From assembly GCA_910584205.1 (NCBI GenBank), contig CAJUAA010000002.1:1-64000 (forward strand): a DNA stretch of 64,000 nt. The letters run 5' to 3'. This DNA is from an uncultured Lachnospiraceae bacterium (GTDB lineage: Bacteria > Bacillota > Clostridia > Lachnospirales > Lachnospiraceae). Made by a program: the position numbers and the translations under genes. Below the pieces are notes generated by a model. It did no database searches. It was given only the letters and a program-made list of their open reading frames with translations, and was not told the origin of the DNA. Position 1 is the stretch's first letter; each line of letters begins with the position of its first letter. Below are positions 1 through 8,370 of this stretch, in pieces.

Positions 1-322
1 ATAGGGCAAATCGGATACGTTCCTTTTGCGCCGAGCCACGCGGCGGGTGCGCCATGACACTTTTCCCCTACGGGGAAAAGCCGAGCGACCAACACCTACG
101 CCGGAAAACAGGCATAGCAGCTTGTAGGCCACGACGCGCAGAATACATAATGATACTCCTGTATAGCCACAGTCCGAGCGTTAAAAGCGTCGCAGGCAAT
201 GGGTACAGCTCCGGCAGACCGTCGGAGGGGTGAAACGCCCGTGAGGTTGCTGCTAACAGCCGTCCGATGATAGCCCCTTTTTTCGATTTCAACCTTTTAA
301 CAGTTTTGAAAGGGGATTATCT
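1..322. other. Non-coding stretch upstream of xis
   Basis: I see no convincing gene here. Open frames on either strand are short and lack ribosome binding sites. The only clear structure is an inverted repeat at 60-80. An AAAGGGG ribosome binding site at the right edge belongs to xis. Confidence 0.5.
60..80. repeat. Perfect inverted repeat, 9-bp arms with 3-base loop
   Basis: CTTTTCCCC and GGGGAAAAG flank TAC. The arms are perfectly complementary, so the transcript can form a tight hairpin. There is no T-tract behind it on the plus strand, so a simple terminator is uncertain; it could be a protein site or a processing structure in the element. Confidence 0.5.
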
Positions 323-526
323 ATGTGTAATACCGATGTTCCCATTTGGGAAAAGTACACGCTTACCATTGAGGAAGCGTCAAAATATTTCCGTATCGGA
401 GAAAATAAGCTGCGCAAGTTGGCAGAGGAAAACCCTACTTCTGGCTGGGTGATTATGAACGGCAACCGTATTCAGATCAAGCGGAAGCAGTTTGAAAAAA
501 TCATCGACACACTGGACGTTATTTAA
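323..526 (+). CDS. xis: Excisionase (Xis), Tn916/Tn1549 type
   Basis: This 67-residue basic protein matches the excisionases of Tn916-like elements in length and position. It reads as a winged helix-turn-helix DNA-binding protein: the N-terminal half carries the phrases LTIEEASKYFRIGENKL and WVIMNGNRIQIK, typical of these excisionases. Xis binds near the element ends and biases the integrase toward excision. The start at 323 is supported by AAAGGGG eight bases upstream. The gene lies 102 bases before int in the same direction, as expected. The last codons and stop are repeated in tandem directly downstream. Confidence 0.88.
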   Translation: MCNTDVPIWEKYTLTIEEASKYFRIGENKLRKLAEENPTSGWVIMNGNRIQIKRKQFEKIIDTLDVI

Positions 527-538
527 GACGTTATTTAA
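515..538 (+). repeat. 12-bp tandem duplication covering the xis stop codon
   Basis: GACGTTATTTAA occurs twice in a row (515-526 and 527-538). The first copy encodes the last three residues and the stop of xis, and the second copy is untranslated. This looks like a slippage or strand-transfer duplication and does not alter the protein. Confidence 0.8.
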
Positions 539-559
539 GAAAAAAGAACGTGCAAAAGG

Positions 560-597
560 GCCTTGAATATGCTATAATAAATGTAGCATATCAAGGC
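560..597 (+). terminator. Hairpin between xis and int
   Basis: GCCTTGAATATGCTA (560-574) pairs with TAGCATATCAAGGC (584-597), with one bulged base and a 9-base loop, followed by TCTTTCC. The T-tract is weak, so termination may be partial. A TATAAT sequence spans the loop side of the left arm and could be a -10 element for int, which would link the hairpin to control of integrase expression. Confidence 0.5.
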
Positions 598-628
598 TCT
601 TTCCGTCTTTGGAAAGGAGCAGCGCACA

Positions 629-1822
629 ATGTCAGAAAAAAGACGGGACAGCAAAAATCGCATTTTGCGTTCAGGAGAGAGCCAGAGGAAAGACGGGCGA
701 TATGCTTACAAATACACTGATACCTTTGGGAAAGTGCAATTCGTCTATGCTTGGAAGTTAGTGCCTACGGACAAGACCCCAGCCGGAAAACGGGAGGACA
801 TATCCCTACGGGAAAAGGAAAAGGAAATCCAGAAAGACCTTGACGACGGGATAGACCCTATCGGCAAAAAAATGACCGTCTGCCAGCTCTACGCGAAGCA
901 GAACCGCCACCGGGGGAATGTGCGGCACAACACCGTTAAAAGCCGCGAACGGCTGATGAAGCTATTGGAGAGCGACCCACTGGGCGCGTGTCCGATTGAG
1001 AGCGTGAAAATGTCCGACGCGAAAGAATGGGCTTTACGCATGAGAGATCGGGGCATAGCCTACCGCACAATCAGCAACGACAAGCGTTCTCTGAAAGCTG
1101 CCTTTTACACAGCGATACAGGACGATTGCATACGCAAGAATCCGTTTGACTTCCAGTTAAATACCGTTCTGGAAGATACGACGGAGCCAAAGGTACCTCT
1201 CACGCCAGCGCAGGAAGAAAGCCTACTGGCCTTTGTGGAGAGCGATAGCGTCTATGAGAAATACTATGACGAGATCGTGATACTGCTGGGGACGGGGCTG
1301 CGGATTTCCGAGCTTTGCGGGCTGACCGACGCCGACCTTGACTTTGAGGACAGGACAATCAATGTAGACCATCAGCTTCTTAGGAGCAAGGAAACGGGCT
1401 ACTACATTGAGAAGCCTAAAACGGGAAGCGGTGTCCGGCAAATCCCCATGAGCGAGAAAGTCTATGAAGCATTGAAGCGTGTGCTTGCCAACCGCAAGGG
1501 CGCAAAGGACATGATCGTGGACGGTTACAGCGGTTTCCTGTTCCTTAACCGGGACGGCAACCCGAAAACGGCACCGAACTACGACACCATGTTCCGGCTG
1601 CTTGTGAAGAAGTACAACAAGTGCCATGAAGAAGCCTTGCCAAAGGTAATGACGCCGCACACGCTCCGGCACACGTTCTGCACCAACTTAGCCAATGCGG
1701 GCATGAACCCTAAAGCGTTGCAGTATATCATGGGACACTCCAATATCACCATGACGCTGAACTATTACGCACACGCAACCTACGCTTCCGCAAAGGCTGA
1801 AATGGAACGGCTGGCAGCATAG
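629..1822 (+). CDS. int: Tyrosine integrase of a Tn1549/Tn916-type element
   Basis: This 397-residue phage-type integrase catalyses excision and integration of the conjugative element. It has an N-terminal arm-binding domain (about 1-60), a core-binding SAM-like domain (about 70-180) and a C-terminal catalytic domain (about 195-390). The catalytic set is visible: Arg in GTGLRISEL, Lys in KTGSGVRQI, HTLRH, the His of MGHS, and the nucleophile Tyr in TLNYYAH. The length matches Tn1549-type integrases. A GGAAAGGAG ribosome binding site precedes the start. Nothing appears broken, so the element could be mobile if its body, outside the window, is intact. Confidence 0.93.
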   Translation: MSEKRRDSKNRILRSGESQRKDGRYAYKYTDTFGKVQFVYAWKLVPTDKTPAGKREDISLREKEKEIQKDLDDGIDPIGKKMTVCQLYAKQNRHRGNVRHNTVKSRERLMKLLESDPLGACPIESVKMSDAKEWALRMRDRGIAYRTISNDKRSLKAAFYTAIQDDCIRKNPFDFQLNTVLEDTTEPKVPLTPAQEESLLAFVESDSVYEKYYDEIVILLGTGLRISELCGLTDADLDFEDRTINVDHQLLRSKETGYYIEKPKTGSGVRQIPMSEKVYEALKRVLANRKGAKDMIVDGYSGFLFLNRDGNPKTAPNYDTMFRLLVKKYNKCHEEALPKVMTPHTLRHTFCTNLANAGMNPKALQYIMGHSNITMTLNYYAHATYASAKAEMERLAA

Positions 1823-1853
1823 GCAGGACGAGGTTTTACTACTTTCGTACTAC

Positions 1854-1886
1854 CTTTGAGAGCAAAAACCTAAAAACTTTTGAGAG
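1854..1886. repeat. Short direct repeats after int (candidate integrase arm sites)
   Basis: TTTGAGAG occurs at 1855-1862 and again at 1879-1886, 24 bases apart, between the integrase stop and the element end. Tn916-family integrases bind short direct repeats near the element ends through their N-terminal domain. The position fits, but the assignment is inference. Confidence 0.4.
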
Positions 1887-1912
1887 TATATGTGAGCTTC
1901 CCCCGATAGCAA

Positions 1913-1954
1913 AAATGCCGCGAACCCTTGAAAAATCAAGACTTAGCGGCATTT
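1913..1954 (+). terminator. Stem-loop near the element end
   Basis: AAATGCCGC (1913-1921) pairs perfectly with GCGGCATTT (1946-1954), and an inner CTTGA/TCAAG pair extends the fold. It is symmetric (A-rich on the left, T-rich on the right) and could stop transcripts from either side. It would insulate the PTS operon from integrase transcription. Confidence 0.5.
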
Positions 1955-1994
1955 AAGAACTTATAAAGAGATAGTCAGAAATCCTATTGGATTT

Positions 1995-2006
1995 TATAAT
2001 TATAAT
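1995..2006 (+). promoter_or_regulatory. Candidate -10 region of the beta-glucoside operon
   Basis: TATAAT occurs at 1995-2000 and again at 2001-2006, just before the antiterminator leader. No strong -35 box is seen at the right distance; TAGTCA at 1972-1977 is a weak candidate for the first copy. The position directly before the RAT supports a promoter here. Confidence 0.4.
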
Positions 2007-2011
2007 CTTAC

Positions 2012-2087
2012 AGACATGTTACTGGTAATGCAGGCAGGATCGGTTGAAAGAGGCATATTTTATGCCTGTTTTGGTCGGTCTTTTTTT
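2012..2087 (+). promoter_or_regulatory. RAT antiterminator and overlapping terminator (LicT/BglG target)
   Basis: The stretch around 2015-2042 (TGTTACTGGTAATGCAGGCA and following) matches the ribonucleic antiterminator bound by BglG/LicT proteins. It overlaps a terminator. GATCGGTT (2038-2045) pairs, with wobbles, with GGTCGGTC (2073-2080) around an inner perfect hairpin of AGGCATA/TATGCCT (2051-2067), and a run of T (2080-2087) follows. The antiterminator protein encoded at 5529 would bind the RAT when beta-glucosides are present, block the terminator and allow transcription into the PTS gene. Confidence 0.85.
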
Positions 2088-2185
2088 CGTTTCCGTACGG
2101 TCGAAGGGAGAGCCCGACGGGGTGTAAAGAGTGATTTTGGCCAGATCATGGGAAGAAAATCCAGACAGAAAAGGAGAACAGGATT

Positions 2186-4036
2186 ATGGCAAAGGACTAT
2201 GCAGCTACTGCGAAAGCGGTACTGAGGGAAATAGGCGGAGAGAAAAATATCTCCCATTTGGAGCATTGTTCGACACGCCTTCGCTTTTCCATCGTAGATG
2301 AGAGCAGGGTAAACAAGAGTGCACTGAAAGCCGTCTCCGGCGTAATGGGAGTAGTCGGCAGCGGCAGTCAGTGTCAGGTCATTATCGGGAATGATGTGAT
2401 CGAGGTGTATGACGAGCTTTTAAAGCTGGGCAGTTTTTCCAACAGCGGAGAGACGAAACAAGGAGGCGGAAAACGCGACATCGATGCGACTGTGCTGGAC
2501 TTTCTGGTCGGCATCTTCCAGCCGCTTGTTCCGGCAATTGCCGGCGCGGGTATCTTAAAAGCGCTGTTGACCGTATTGACGACGTTTGGAATATTGACGG
2601 CAGACGACACGATCTACAAAGTGTTTTATTATGTGGCGGATGCGGCGCTCTATTATCTGCCGATTCTTGTAGCAGTGACTACGGCGACGAAGCTGAACGT
2701 CAATCGGCTGGTAGCCGTAGCGACTGTGGGCGCCATGATCTATCCCAATACGGCGGCGTTGCTGGCAACCGAAGGCGGCGCGGCGTTCTTTGGCCTGACG
2801 CTTCAGAATGTGGGTTATACGGGACAGGTATTCCCTGCGATTTTGACCGTGGCGTTTATGGCGGTCATCGAGCGGTTTTTCAACAAGATCAGCCCTAAAG
2901 CGATCCGGGTATTCTTTGTGCCTTTGATGTGCTTTGCGATTACGTTCCCTGTAGCACTTTTGATCCTGGGACCTCTGGGCTATAATATCGGAGCGCTTTT
3001 GACCACCGTGATTCTTGCTCTTTACAACAGCCTTGGCTGGCTGGCAGTGGCGCTGGTTGCGGCGATCCTGCCATTTATGATCTCCCTGGGTATGCACAAG
3101 GCGCTTGTACCGTATGCGGTGGCATCGATCTCTGATCCTGGATTTGACATGCTGTACCTTCCGGCGTCTCTGGCACATAACATTTCGGAAGGCGGAGCAT
3201 GTTTGGCAGTAGCTCTGAAAACGAAGGATGAAAATCTTCGTTCCACCGCGATTTCTGCCGGTATCTCCGGACTGTTCGGTATTACCGAGCCGGCTCTGTA
3301 CGGTGTGACCCTGCAGCATAAAAAAGTGATGATGAGTGTGTGCGCATCCAGCTTTATCGGCGGTCTTTTCATCGGTTTGACGAAAGTAAAGGGATTTGCG
3401 GCGGTAGGCCCTGGTATTGCGAGTATGCCCATGTATATTGATCCCAATAACGGTATGAATTTTGTCTATGCAGTGATCGGTTTTGTGATTTCGGTGGCTT
3501 TGTCCTTCGTGTTCACACTGATTCTGTTCAAAGACGGGGATTTGGCGGAGGCGAAAGCGCCGGAGATCCCGGCTTCGGGTACGGCGTTGGTAAGTCCGCT
3601 GGATGGGAAGCTGGTCGATCTGTCGGAAGTCAATGATGAAGCATTTGCGGGCGGCGTTCTGGGCGACGGAATGGCGGTGATTCCAATGAAAGGTGAACTG
3701 TATGCGCCGGCGGATGCGACGATCGATACAGTATTTGATTCCAAACATGCAATTTCCATGGCGTGTGACAATGGTGCGGAACTTCTGCTACATGTCGGTC
3801 TGGACACGGTAAAGCTGGAAGGCAGGTATTTTGAGCCGGCAGTCAAGAACGGAGACAGAGTGAAAGCCGGCGATCTGCTGATGAAATTTGACATCAAGGC
3901 AATCCAAAAAGAGGGATTTGATGTTGTGACTCCGATTATAATAACAAATTCGGATGAATATGAGCTGAAAAAGGCAACCAAAGGAGCAGTGAAAAGTGGC
4001 GCGGCAATTCTTGCGATTGTGAAGAAGGAGGTATAA
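2186..4036 (+). CDS. bglP: Beta-glucoside PTS transporter, EIIBCA
   Basis: This 616-residue protein imports beta-glucosides such as salicin, arbutin or cellobiose-like sugars and phosphorylates them. The order is EIIB (about 1-85, phosphorylated Cys28 in EHCSTRLRF), a membrane EIIC domain with about ten hydrophobic segments (about 100-450), and a C-terminal EIIA domain (about 470-610, active-site His in LLLHVGLDTVKLEG). The length matches the BglF/BglP family. AAAAGGAG lies just upstream of the start. It is the first gene of a three-gene operon, three bases before the phospho-beta-glucosidase and behind the RAT leader. The exact sugar cannot be read from the sequence. Confidence 0.93.
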   Translation: MAKDYAATAKAVLREIGGEKNISHLEHCSTRLRFSIVDESRVNKSALKAVSGVMGVVGSGSQCQVIIGNDVIEVYDELLKLGSFSNSGETKQGGGKRDIDATVLDFLVGIFQPLVPAIAGAGILKALLTVLTTFGILTADDTIYKVFYYVADAALYYLPILVAVTTATKLNVNRLVAVATVGAMIYPNTAALLATEGGAAFFGLTLQNVGYTGQVFPAILTVAFMAVIERFFNKISPKAIRVFFVPLMCFAITFPVALLILGPLGYNIGALLTTVILALYNSLGWLAVALVAAILPFMISLGMHKALVPYAVASISDPGFDMLYLPASLAHNISEGGACLAVALKTKDENLRSTAISAGISGLFGITEPALYGVTLQHKKVMMSVCASSFIGGLFIGLTKVKGFAAVGPGIASMPMYIDPNNGMNFVYAVIGFVISVALSFVFTLILFKDGDLAEAKAPEIPASGTALVSPLDGKLVDLSEVNDEAFAGGVLGDGMAVIPMKGELYAPADATIDTVFDSKHAISMACDNGAELLLHVGLDTVKLEGRYFEPAVKNGDRVKAGDLLMKFDIKAIQKEGFDVVTPIIITNSDEYELKKATKGAVKSGAAILAIVKKEV

Positions 4037-4039
4037 CAG

Positions 4040-5494
4040 ATGAGTTTTCCGGAAGGATTTCTCTGGGGAGGAGCGGTAGCGGCAAACCAGGTGGAGGGCG
4101 CATGGAATATTGAAGGCAAAGGGCCGAGCGTAGCAGATGTGGCGACTTATAAGCCGAATGCAGATGTGAAGGATTACAAGACGCATGTATCCATTTCCAT
4201 GGAAGCGATTGAGAAGGCTATGAAGGATACAGATGACACTTATTATCCGAAGCGTCGGGGCATTGATTTTTACCATCGTTATAAAGAGGATCTGGCATTG
4301 CTTGCTGAGATGGGATTTAAGGTGTTTCGTCTGTCCATTGCATGGAGCCGGATTTTCCCTACCGGAGAGGAGAAAGAGCCGAACGAGGAAGGGCTGGCGT
4401 TTTATGAAGACCTTTTAAAAGAAATGCGGCGTCTGAACATTGAACCCCTCGTGACGTTGTCGCACTATGAGATGCCGCTGCATCTGGCAACAAAATACAA
4501 CGGCTGGACGGATCGCCGCGTAGTGGAATATTTTGTGCGGTTTGCAAAGGCGTGCTTTGACCGTCTGGGGAAATATGTGAAATACTGGCTGAACTTTAAT
4601 GAGGTGGACAGCATTATCCGCCACTCCTTCATCACGGCCGGGATCGTGCCGGAGCTGTGCGGGGAGAAAGGAGAACCGGCATGTTGTTATCAGGCTCTTC
4701 ATCATCAGCTTGTAGCGGCGGGTATGGCAGCCAGGATGCTGCGCGAGCAGTGGCCGGAAGCTCAGATGGGCTGTATGCTCACGAAGCTTATGACCTATCC
4801 GCGTACCTGCGCGCCGGAGGATGTGGCGGCAACGCAGAAGAAGAATCTGGAAAATATGTTCTACGCCGATGTCCAGGTGTTCGGCGAGTATCCGAGGATG
4901 ATCCTGCGGGATCTGGAAAAGCGCGGTTTTGAGATCCGGATGGAGCCGGGAGATCTGGAAATTCTCAAAGAAGGAACGGTGGATTTCGTATCTTTCAGCT
5001 ATTATATGAGCATGACGGAGTCAGTAGATCCGAATGCGGAGCGTACGCCGGGAAATACGGTGTTGGGCGTAAAGAATCCGTATCTGGAGTCGAGTGACTG
5101 GGGATGGCAGGTAGATCCGGTCGGCCTGCGCATTTCTTTGATCGAATTGTATGACCGCTATAAAAAGCCTCTGTTCATCGTGGAGAACGGAATTGGTGCG
5201 AAGGATACCATGGAAACGGACGGCTCCGTTCATGACACGTACCGGATCGAGTATTTCCGCCGGCATTTCAGAGAGATGGAAAAGGCCATTGACGACGGCG
5301 TGGAATTGATGGGTTATACAAGCTGGGCGCCGATTGACCTGATCTCCGCATCCACGAACCAGATGAGCAAGCGTTATGGGTTTATCTATGTGGATCAGGA
5401 CGATATGGGGAACGGTACGCTGAAGCGGAGCCGAAAGGACAGCTTCTACTGGTATCAGAAAGTCATCCGCACCAACGGGGCGGATATGGACTGA
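4040..5494 (+). CDS. bglA: 6-phospho-beta-glucosidase (GH1)
   Basis: This 484-residue family 1 glycoside hydrolase cleaves the phosphorylated beta-glucosides delivered by the PTS into glucose-6-phosphate and an aglycone or sugar. The start SFPEGFLWGGAVAANQVEGA is the usual GH1 opening. The acid/base Glu lies in LNFNEVD and the nucleophile Glu in FIVENGIG. The RKDSFYWYQKVI end is also typical of the phospho-specific branch. Length is normal and the frame is intact. The ribosome binding site (AAGGAGG) sits within the last codons of the transporter gene, so the two are translationally close. Confidence 0.93.
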   Translation: MSFPEGFLWGGAVAANQVEGAWNIEGKGPSVADVATYKPNADVKDYKTHVSISMEAIEKAMKDTDDTYYPKRRGIDFYHRYKEDLALLAEMGFKVFRLSIAWSRIFPTGEEKEPNEEGLAFYEDLLKEMRRLNIEPLVTLSHYEMPLHLATKYNGWTDRRVVEYFVRFAKACFDRLGKYVKYWLNFNEVDSIIRHSFITAGIVPELCGEKGEPACCYQALHHQLVAAGMAARMLREQWPEAQMGCMLTKLMTYPRTCAPEDVAATQKKNLENMFYADVQVFGEYPRMILRDLEKRGFEIRMEPGDLEILKEGTVDFVSFSYYMSMTESVDPNAERTPGNTVLGVKNPYLESSDWGWQVDPVGLRISLIELYDRYKKPLFIVENGIGAKDTMETDGSVHDTYRIEYFRRHFREMEKAIDDGVELMGYTSWAPIDLISASTNQMSKRYGFIYVDQDDMGNGTLKRSRKDSFYWYQKVIRTNGADMD

Positions 5495-5528
5495 TCAAAC
5501 CGGAAGCGGTTAAAGGGAGGATTGGCAT

Positions 5529-6368
5529 ATGTTGCGGATCAAAAAAGTGCTGAATTCCAGTGTGGTACTGGTGTCAGATCAGGACAGCGGGGAATTCATC
5601 GTTCTGGAAAAGGGAATCGGTTACGGCAGAAAGCCGGGGGAGATCGTGGAATTGAAAGAGGAGAGCCGGATCTTTGTCCAGCTCTCCTGGAACGATCAAA
5701 ATCAGCTGGCCGAGCTTTTGAGTACGATTCCGTCCGGCTATTTGGAGATCACGCAGGAGATTGTCGCTTTCGCCCAACAGGAGCTTCACACGATTTTAAA
5801 CGAACACATTTATCTGGCGCTGACGGACCATCTGCATTTTGCGGTGGAGCGATATGAGAAAAGCATGACGGTTACCAACCGGGTATTCTGGGAGCTGAAA
5901 AGCTTTTATCCAAGAGAATACCAAGTTGGCGTCAGGGCGCTGGACGTTGTCGAGCGGGAGCTGGGGATACGGCTTCCGCTGGAAGAGGCGGCCAACATCG
6001 CTTTTCACATTATCAACGCTCAGAAAGAGGAAGAAGTACAGTACGACGCCATGCGGGCAGCGAAGCTCATTGGGGAGGTGGTGACGCTGGTCACCTACTC
6101 CATGAAATGCCAGCCGGACAGAGAGAGTCTGCATTATTCCCGTTTCATCAGTCACATGCAGTATTTTGCAGAGCGTTTTTTCACAGATAGGATGCTGGAG
6201 TCGTCGGACGACTTTCTCTATGCACAGGTAGAGCAGGGATACCCCAAAGCGCTTTTCTGTGCGGAGAAAGTGCGGACGCTGATTCTGCGGGAGTATAATC
6301 GTGCGATCAGCAATGAGGAGGTCGCTTATCTGGCTGTGCATATTCAGCGGCTGGCATCAAGAGAATAG
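5529..6368 (+). CDS. licT: BglG/LicT-family transcription antiterminator
   Basis: This 279-residue protein has an N-terminal RNA-binding CAT domain (about 1-58, starting LRIKKVLNSSVVLV) and two PTS regulation domains (about 65-170 and 175-277) with conserved His in TDHLHF, NIAFHI, SHMQYF and AVHIQRL. Proteins of this family bind a RAT sequence in the leader RNA and are controlled by PTS phosphorylation. Here the matching RAT lies upstream of the first gene of the same operon, so the operon is self-regulated. A GGGAGG ribosome binding site precedes the start, 34 bases after the hydrolase stop. Confidence 0.92.
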   Translation: MLRIKKVLNSSVVLVSDQDSGEFIVLEKGIGYGRKPGEIVELKEESRIFVQLSWNDQNQLAELLSTIPSGYLEITQEIVAFAQQELHTILNEHIYLALTDHLHFAVERYEKSMTVTNRVFWELKSFYPREYQVGVRALDVVERELGIRLPLEEAANIAFHIINAQKEEEVQYDAMRAAKLIGEVVTLVTYSMKCQPDRESLHYSRFISHMQYFAERFFTDRMLESSDDFLYAQVEQGYPKALFCAEKVRTLILREYNRAISNEEVAYLAVHIQRLASRE

Positions 6369-6419
6369 ATGCAGAGGTTATGGACAATATTCCTTCAGGG
6401 AAAGCAGTGGTAAAATCTG

Positions 6420-6446
6420 AGCCATGGATATTTTGTATCCATGGCT
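6420..6446 (+). terminator. Hairpin after the antiterminator gene
   Basis: AGCCATGGAT and ATCCATGGCT form a perfect 10-bp stem around a 7-base loop, 51 bases after the licT stop. A T-tract is almost absent (TTAAAAC follows), so this is at best a weak intrinsic terminator or an mRNA 3' end stabiliser. Confidence 0.5.
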
Positions 6447-6630
6447 TAAAACATATCAGAGAAACCCGGTCTGAGGAAAAAAAGATGACAGGATAAAGAA
6501 CAGGACGAATATTTTTTTTGCAAACAGGAAAAAACTGCTGGACGAACTGCTCAATTTGTGAGAAAATAGACACATATGAGGCCTTACCCCTACGGGTCTA
6601 ATATGATAACTTGAAAGGAGTTTCAAACAA

Positions 6631-7323
6631 ATGATTTATTCACGTGAAGTAGAAGAAATGTGTCCGGTAGCCCAGGGCGTTCATCACGGCGCTGCTCCGA
6701 TTCCGGAAGAAGCAAAATGGGTGCAGGCAAAAGAAGTCAAAGACATCTCCGGCTTTACCCATGGTATCGGCTGGTGTGCTCCGCAGCAGGGTGCCTGCAA
6801 GCTGTCTTTGAATGTGAAAGAAGGCGTGATCCAGGAGGCGCTTATCGAGACCCTTGGATGTTCCGGTATGACCCATTCTGCAGCTATGGCTTCTGAGATT
6901 CTTCCTGGCTTAACGGTTCTGGAAGCTCTGAACACCGACCTGGTATGTGATGCGATCAATACTGCCATGAGAGAGCTGTTCCTGCAGATCGTCTACGGAC
7001 GTTCTCAGTCCGCATTCTCCGAGGATGGACTTGCAGTCGGAGCAGGGCTTGAGGACCTTGGAAAAGGACTTCGTTCTCAGATCGGTACCATGTATGGTAC
7101 GCTGGCAAAAGGCCCCCGTTATCTGGAGATGGCAGAAGGCTATGTGACTGGTATCGCTCTGGATGAGGAAAATCAGATTATCGGATATCAGTATGTATCT
7201 CTTGGAAAGATGACTGACTTTATCAAAAAGGGTGATGACCCGAATACTGCATGGGAAAAGGCAAAAGGCCAGTACGGCCGTGTGGCAGATGCGGTTAAGA
7301 TCATTGACCCGCGTAAAGAGTAA
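6631..7323 (+). CDS. Fe-S cluster assembly scaffold-like protein (NifU/IscU N-terminal type)
   Basis: This 230-residue protein resembles the IscU/NifU N-terminal scaffold family, with extra sequence. Candidate metal-ligand cysteines are seen in EEMCPVAQG (Cys11), GWCAPQQGAC and TLGCSGMTHSA. In this family, cysteines hold a transient Fe-S cluster. The gene has a strong GAAAGGAG site and is followed 21 bases later by the GGGtGRT gene; this pair occurs together in many Clostridia. The cellular role of the pair is not known to me. No cysteine desulfurase is adjacent, so it is not a standard isc/suf operon. Codon use looks adapted for high expression. Confidence 0.75.
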   Translation: MIYSREVEEMCPVAQGVHHGAAPIPEEAKWVQAKEVKDISGFTHGIGWCAPQQGACKLSLNVKEGVIQEALIETLGCSGMTHSAAMASEILPGLTVLEALNTDLVCDAINTAMRELFLQIVYGRSQSAFSEDGLAVGAGLEDLGKGLRSQIGTMYGTLAKGPRYLEMAEGYVTGIALDEENQIIGYQYVSLGKMTDFIKKGDDPNTAWEKAKGQYGRVADAVKIIDPRKE

Positions 7324-7344
7324 TTTCCGAGGAGGTAGACGAAA

Positions 7345-8355
7345 ATGGCATTATTTGAATCATATGAAAGACGTATCGATAAAATCAACGCTGTGTTAAG
7401 CAGCTATGGAATTGCTTCTATTGAGGAAGCAGAGAAGATCACCAAAGACGCAGGACTGGACGTATATGCTCAGGTAAAGGGCATCCAGCCGATCTGTTTT
7501 GAGAATGCATGCTGGGCTTACACCGTAGGCGCTGCCATCGCCATCAAGAAGGGCTGCAGAAAAGCAGCAGATGCAGCGGCAGCCATCGGCGAGGGACTTC
7601 AGGCATTCTGTATCCCGGGTTCTGTTGCAGATACCCGTAAGGTAGGACTTGGACACGGCAACCTGGGCAAGATGCTTCTGGAGGAGGATACCGACTGCTT
7701 CGCATTCCTGGCAGGCCACGAGTCCTTTGCAGCGGCAGAGGGCGCCATCGGCATCGCAGAGAAGGCGAACAAAGTCCGCCAGAAACCGCTCCGTGTCATT
7801 CTGAACGGTCTTGGCAAAGATGCAGCACAGATCATTTCCCGGATCAACGGTTTTACCTATGTAGAGACCGAGTATGATCCGTACACCAACGAAGTAAAAG
7901 AAGTATTCCGCAAGTCCTATTCCGAGGGACTTCGCGCGAAAGTAAACTGCTACGGCGCAAACAGTGTTCCGGAAGGCGTTGCGATCATGTGGAAAGAGAA
8001 CGTGGATGTGTCCATCACCGGCAACTCCACCAACCCGACCCGCTTCCAGCATCCGGTGGCAGGTACCTACAAGAAGGAGAGAAACGAAGCAGGCAAGAAG
8101 TATTTCTCCGTTGCATCCGGCGGCGGCACCGGCCGTACCCTGCATCCGGACAACATGGCGGCAGGACCGGCTTCCTACGGTATGACCGATACCCTGGGAC
8201 GTATGCATTCTGACGCGCAGTTTGCAGGTTCCTCTTCCGTTCCGGCTCATGTGGAGATGATGGGTCTGATCGGCGCAGGCAACAACCCGATGGTTGGTAT
8301 GACCGTGGCAGTGGCTGTCTCCATTCAGGAAGCAGCTGACGCTGGAAAATTCTAG
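7345..8355 (+). CDS. GGGtGRT protein (conserved, function unknown)
   Basis: This 336-residue protein contains the SGGGTGRTLHPDNMA stretch that names the GGGtGRT family. It is rich in glycine and alanine and has conserved features such as GNSTNPTRFQHPVAGTYKK and GHGNLGKMLL. No membrane segment or signal peptide is seen. It follows the scaffold-like gene with a good GGAGG site at the right spacing, and the two are clearly one transcription unit ending at a strong terminator. Codon choice is very regular, which suggests an abundant protein. I do not know its reaction. Linkage to a scaffold-like protein suggests a metal or Fe-S connection, which is inference only. Confidence 0.85.
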   Translation: MALFESYERRIDKINAVLSSYGIASIEEAEKITKDAGLDVYAQVKGIQPICFENACWAYTVGAAIAIKKGCRKAADAAAAIGEGLQAFCIPGSVADTRKVGLGHGNLGKMLLEEDTDCFAFLAGHESFAAAEGAIGIAEKANKVRQKPLRVILNGLGKDAAQIISRINGFTYVETEYDPYTNEVKEVFRKSYSEGLRAKVNCYGANSVPEGVAIMWKENVDVSITGNSTNPTRFQHPVAGTYKKERNEAGKKYFSVASGGGTGRTLHPDNMAAGPASYGMTDTLGRMHSDAQFAGSSSVPAHVEMMGLIGAGNNPMVGMTVAVAVSIQEAADAGKF

Positions 8356-8370
8356 GAAAAGCCTTGAAAC

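Larger units (their letters stand above)
1..1990. mobile_element. Right end of a Tn1549/Tn916-like integrative conjugative element
   Basis: The window opens inside a conjugative element, of which only the recombination module is visible: a small excisionase, a tyrosine integrase, then short direct repeats and a hairpin. In the Tn916/Tn1549 family, int is the last gene before the element end, so the body of the element lies to the left of the window. The outer boundary is not seen exactly; it is inferred to lie between the int stop (1822) and the AT-rich stretch near 1990, just before the PTS leader. Elements of this family favour AT-rich targets, which fits the sequence around 1990-2006. Confidence 0.8.

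Noticed and set aside
2555..3748. Long open frame on the minus strand inside the PTS gene
   Set aside because: It mirrors the coding frame of the EIIBCA gene, has no ribosome binding site and a composition rich in Arg/His/Gln typical of an antisense shadow.
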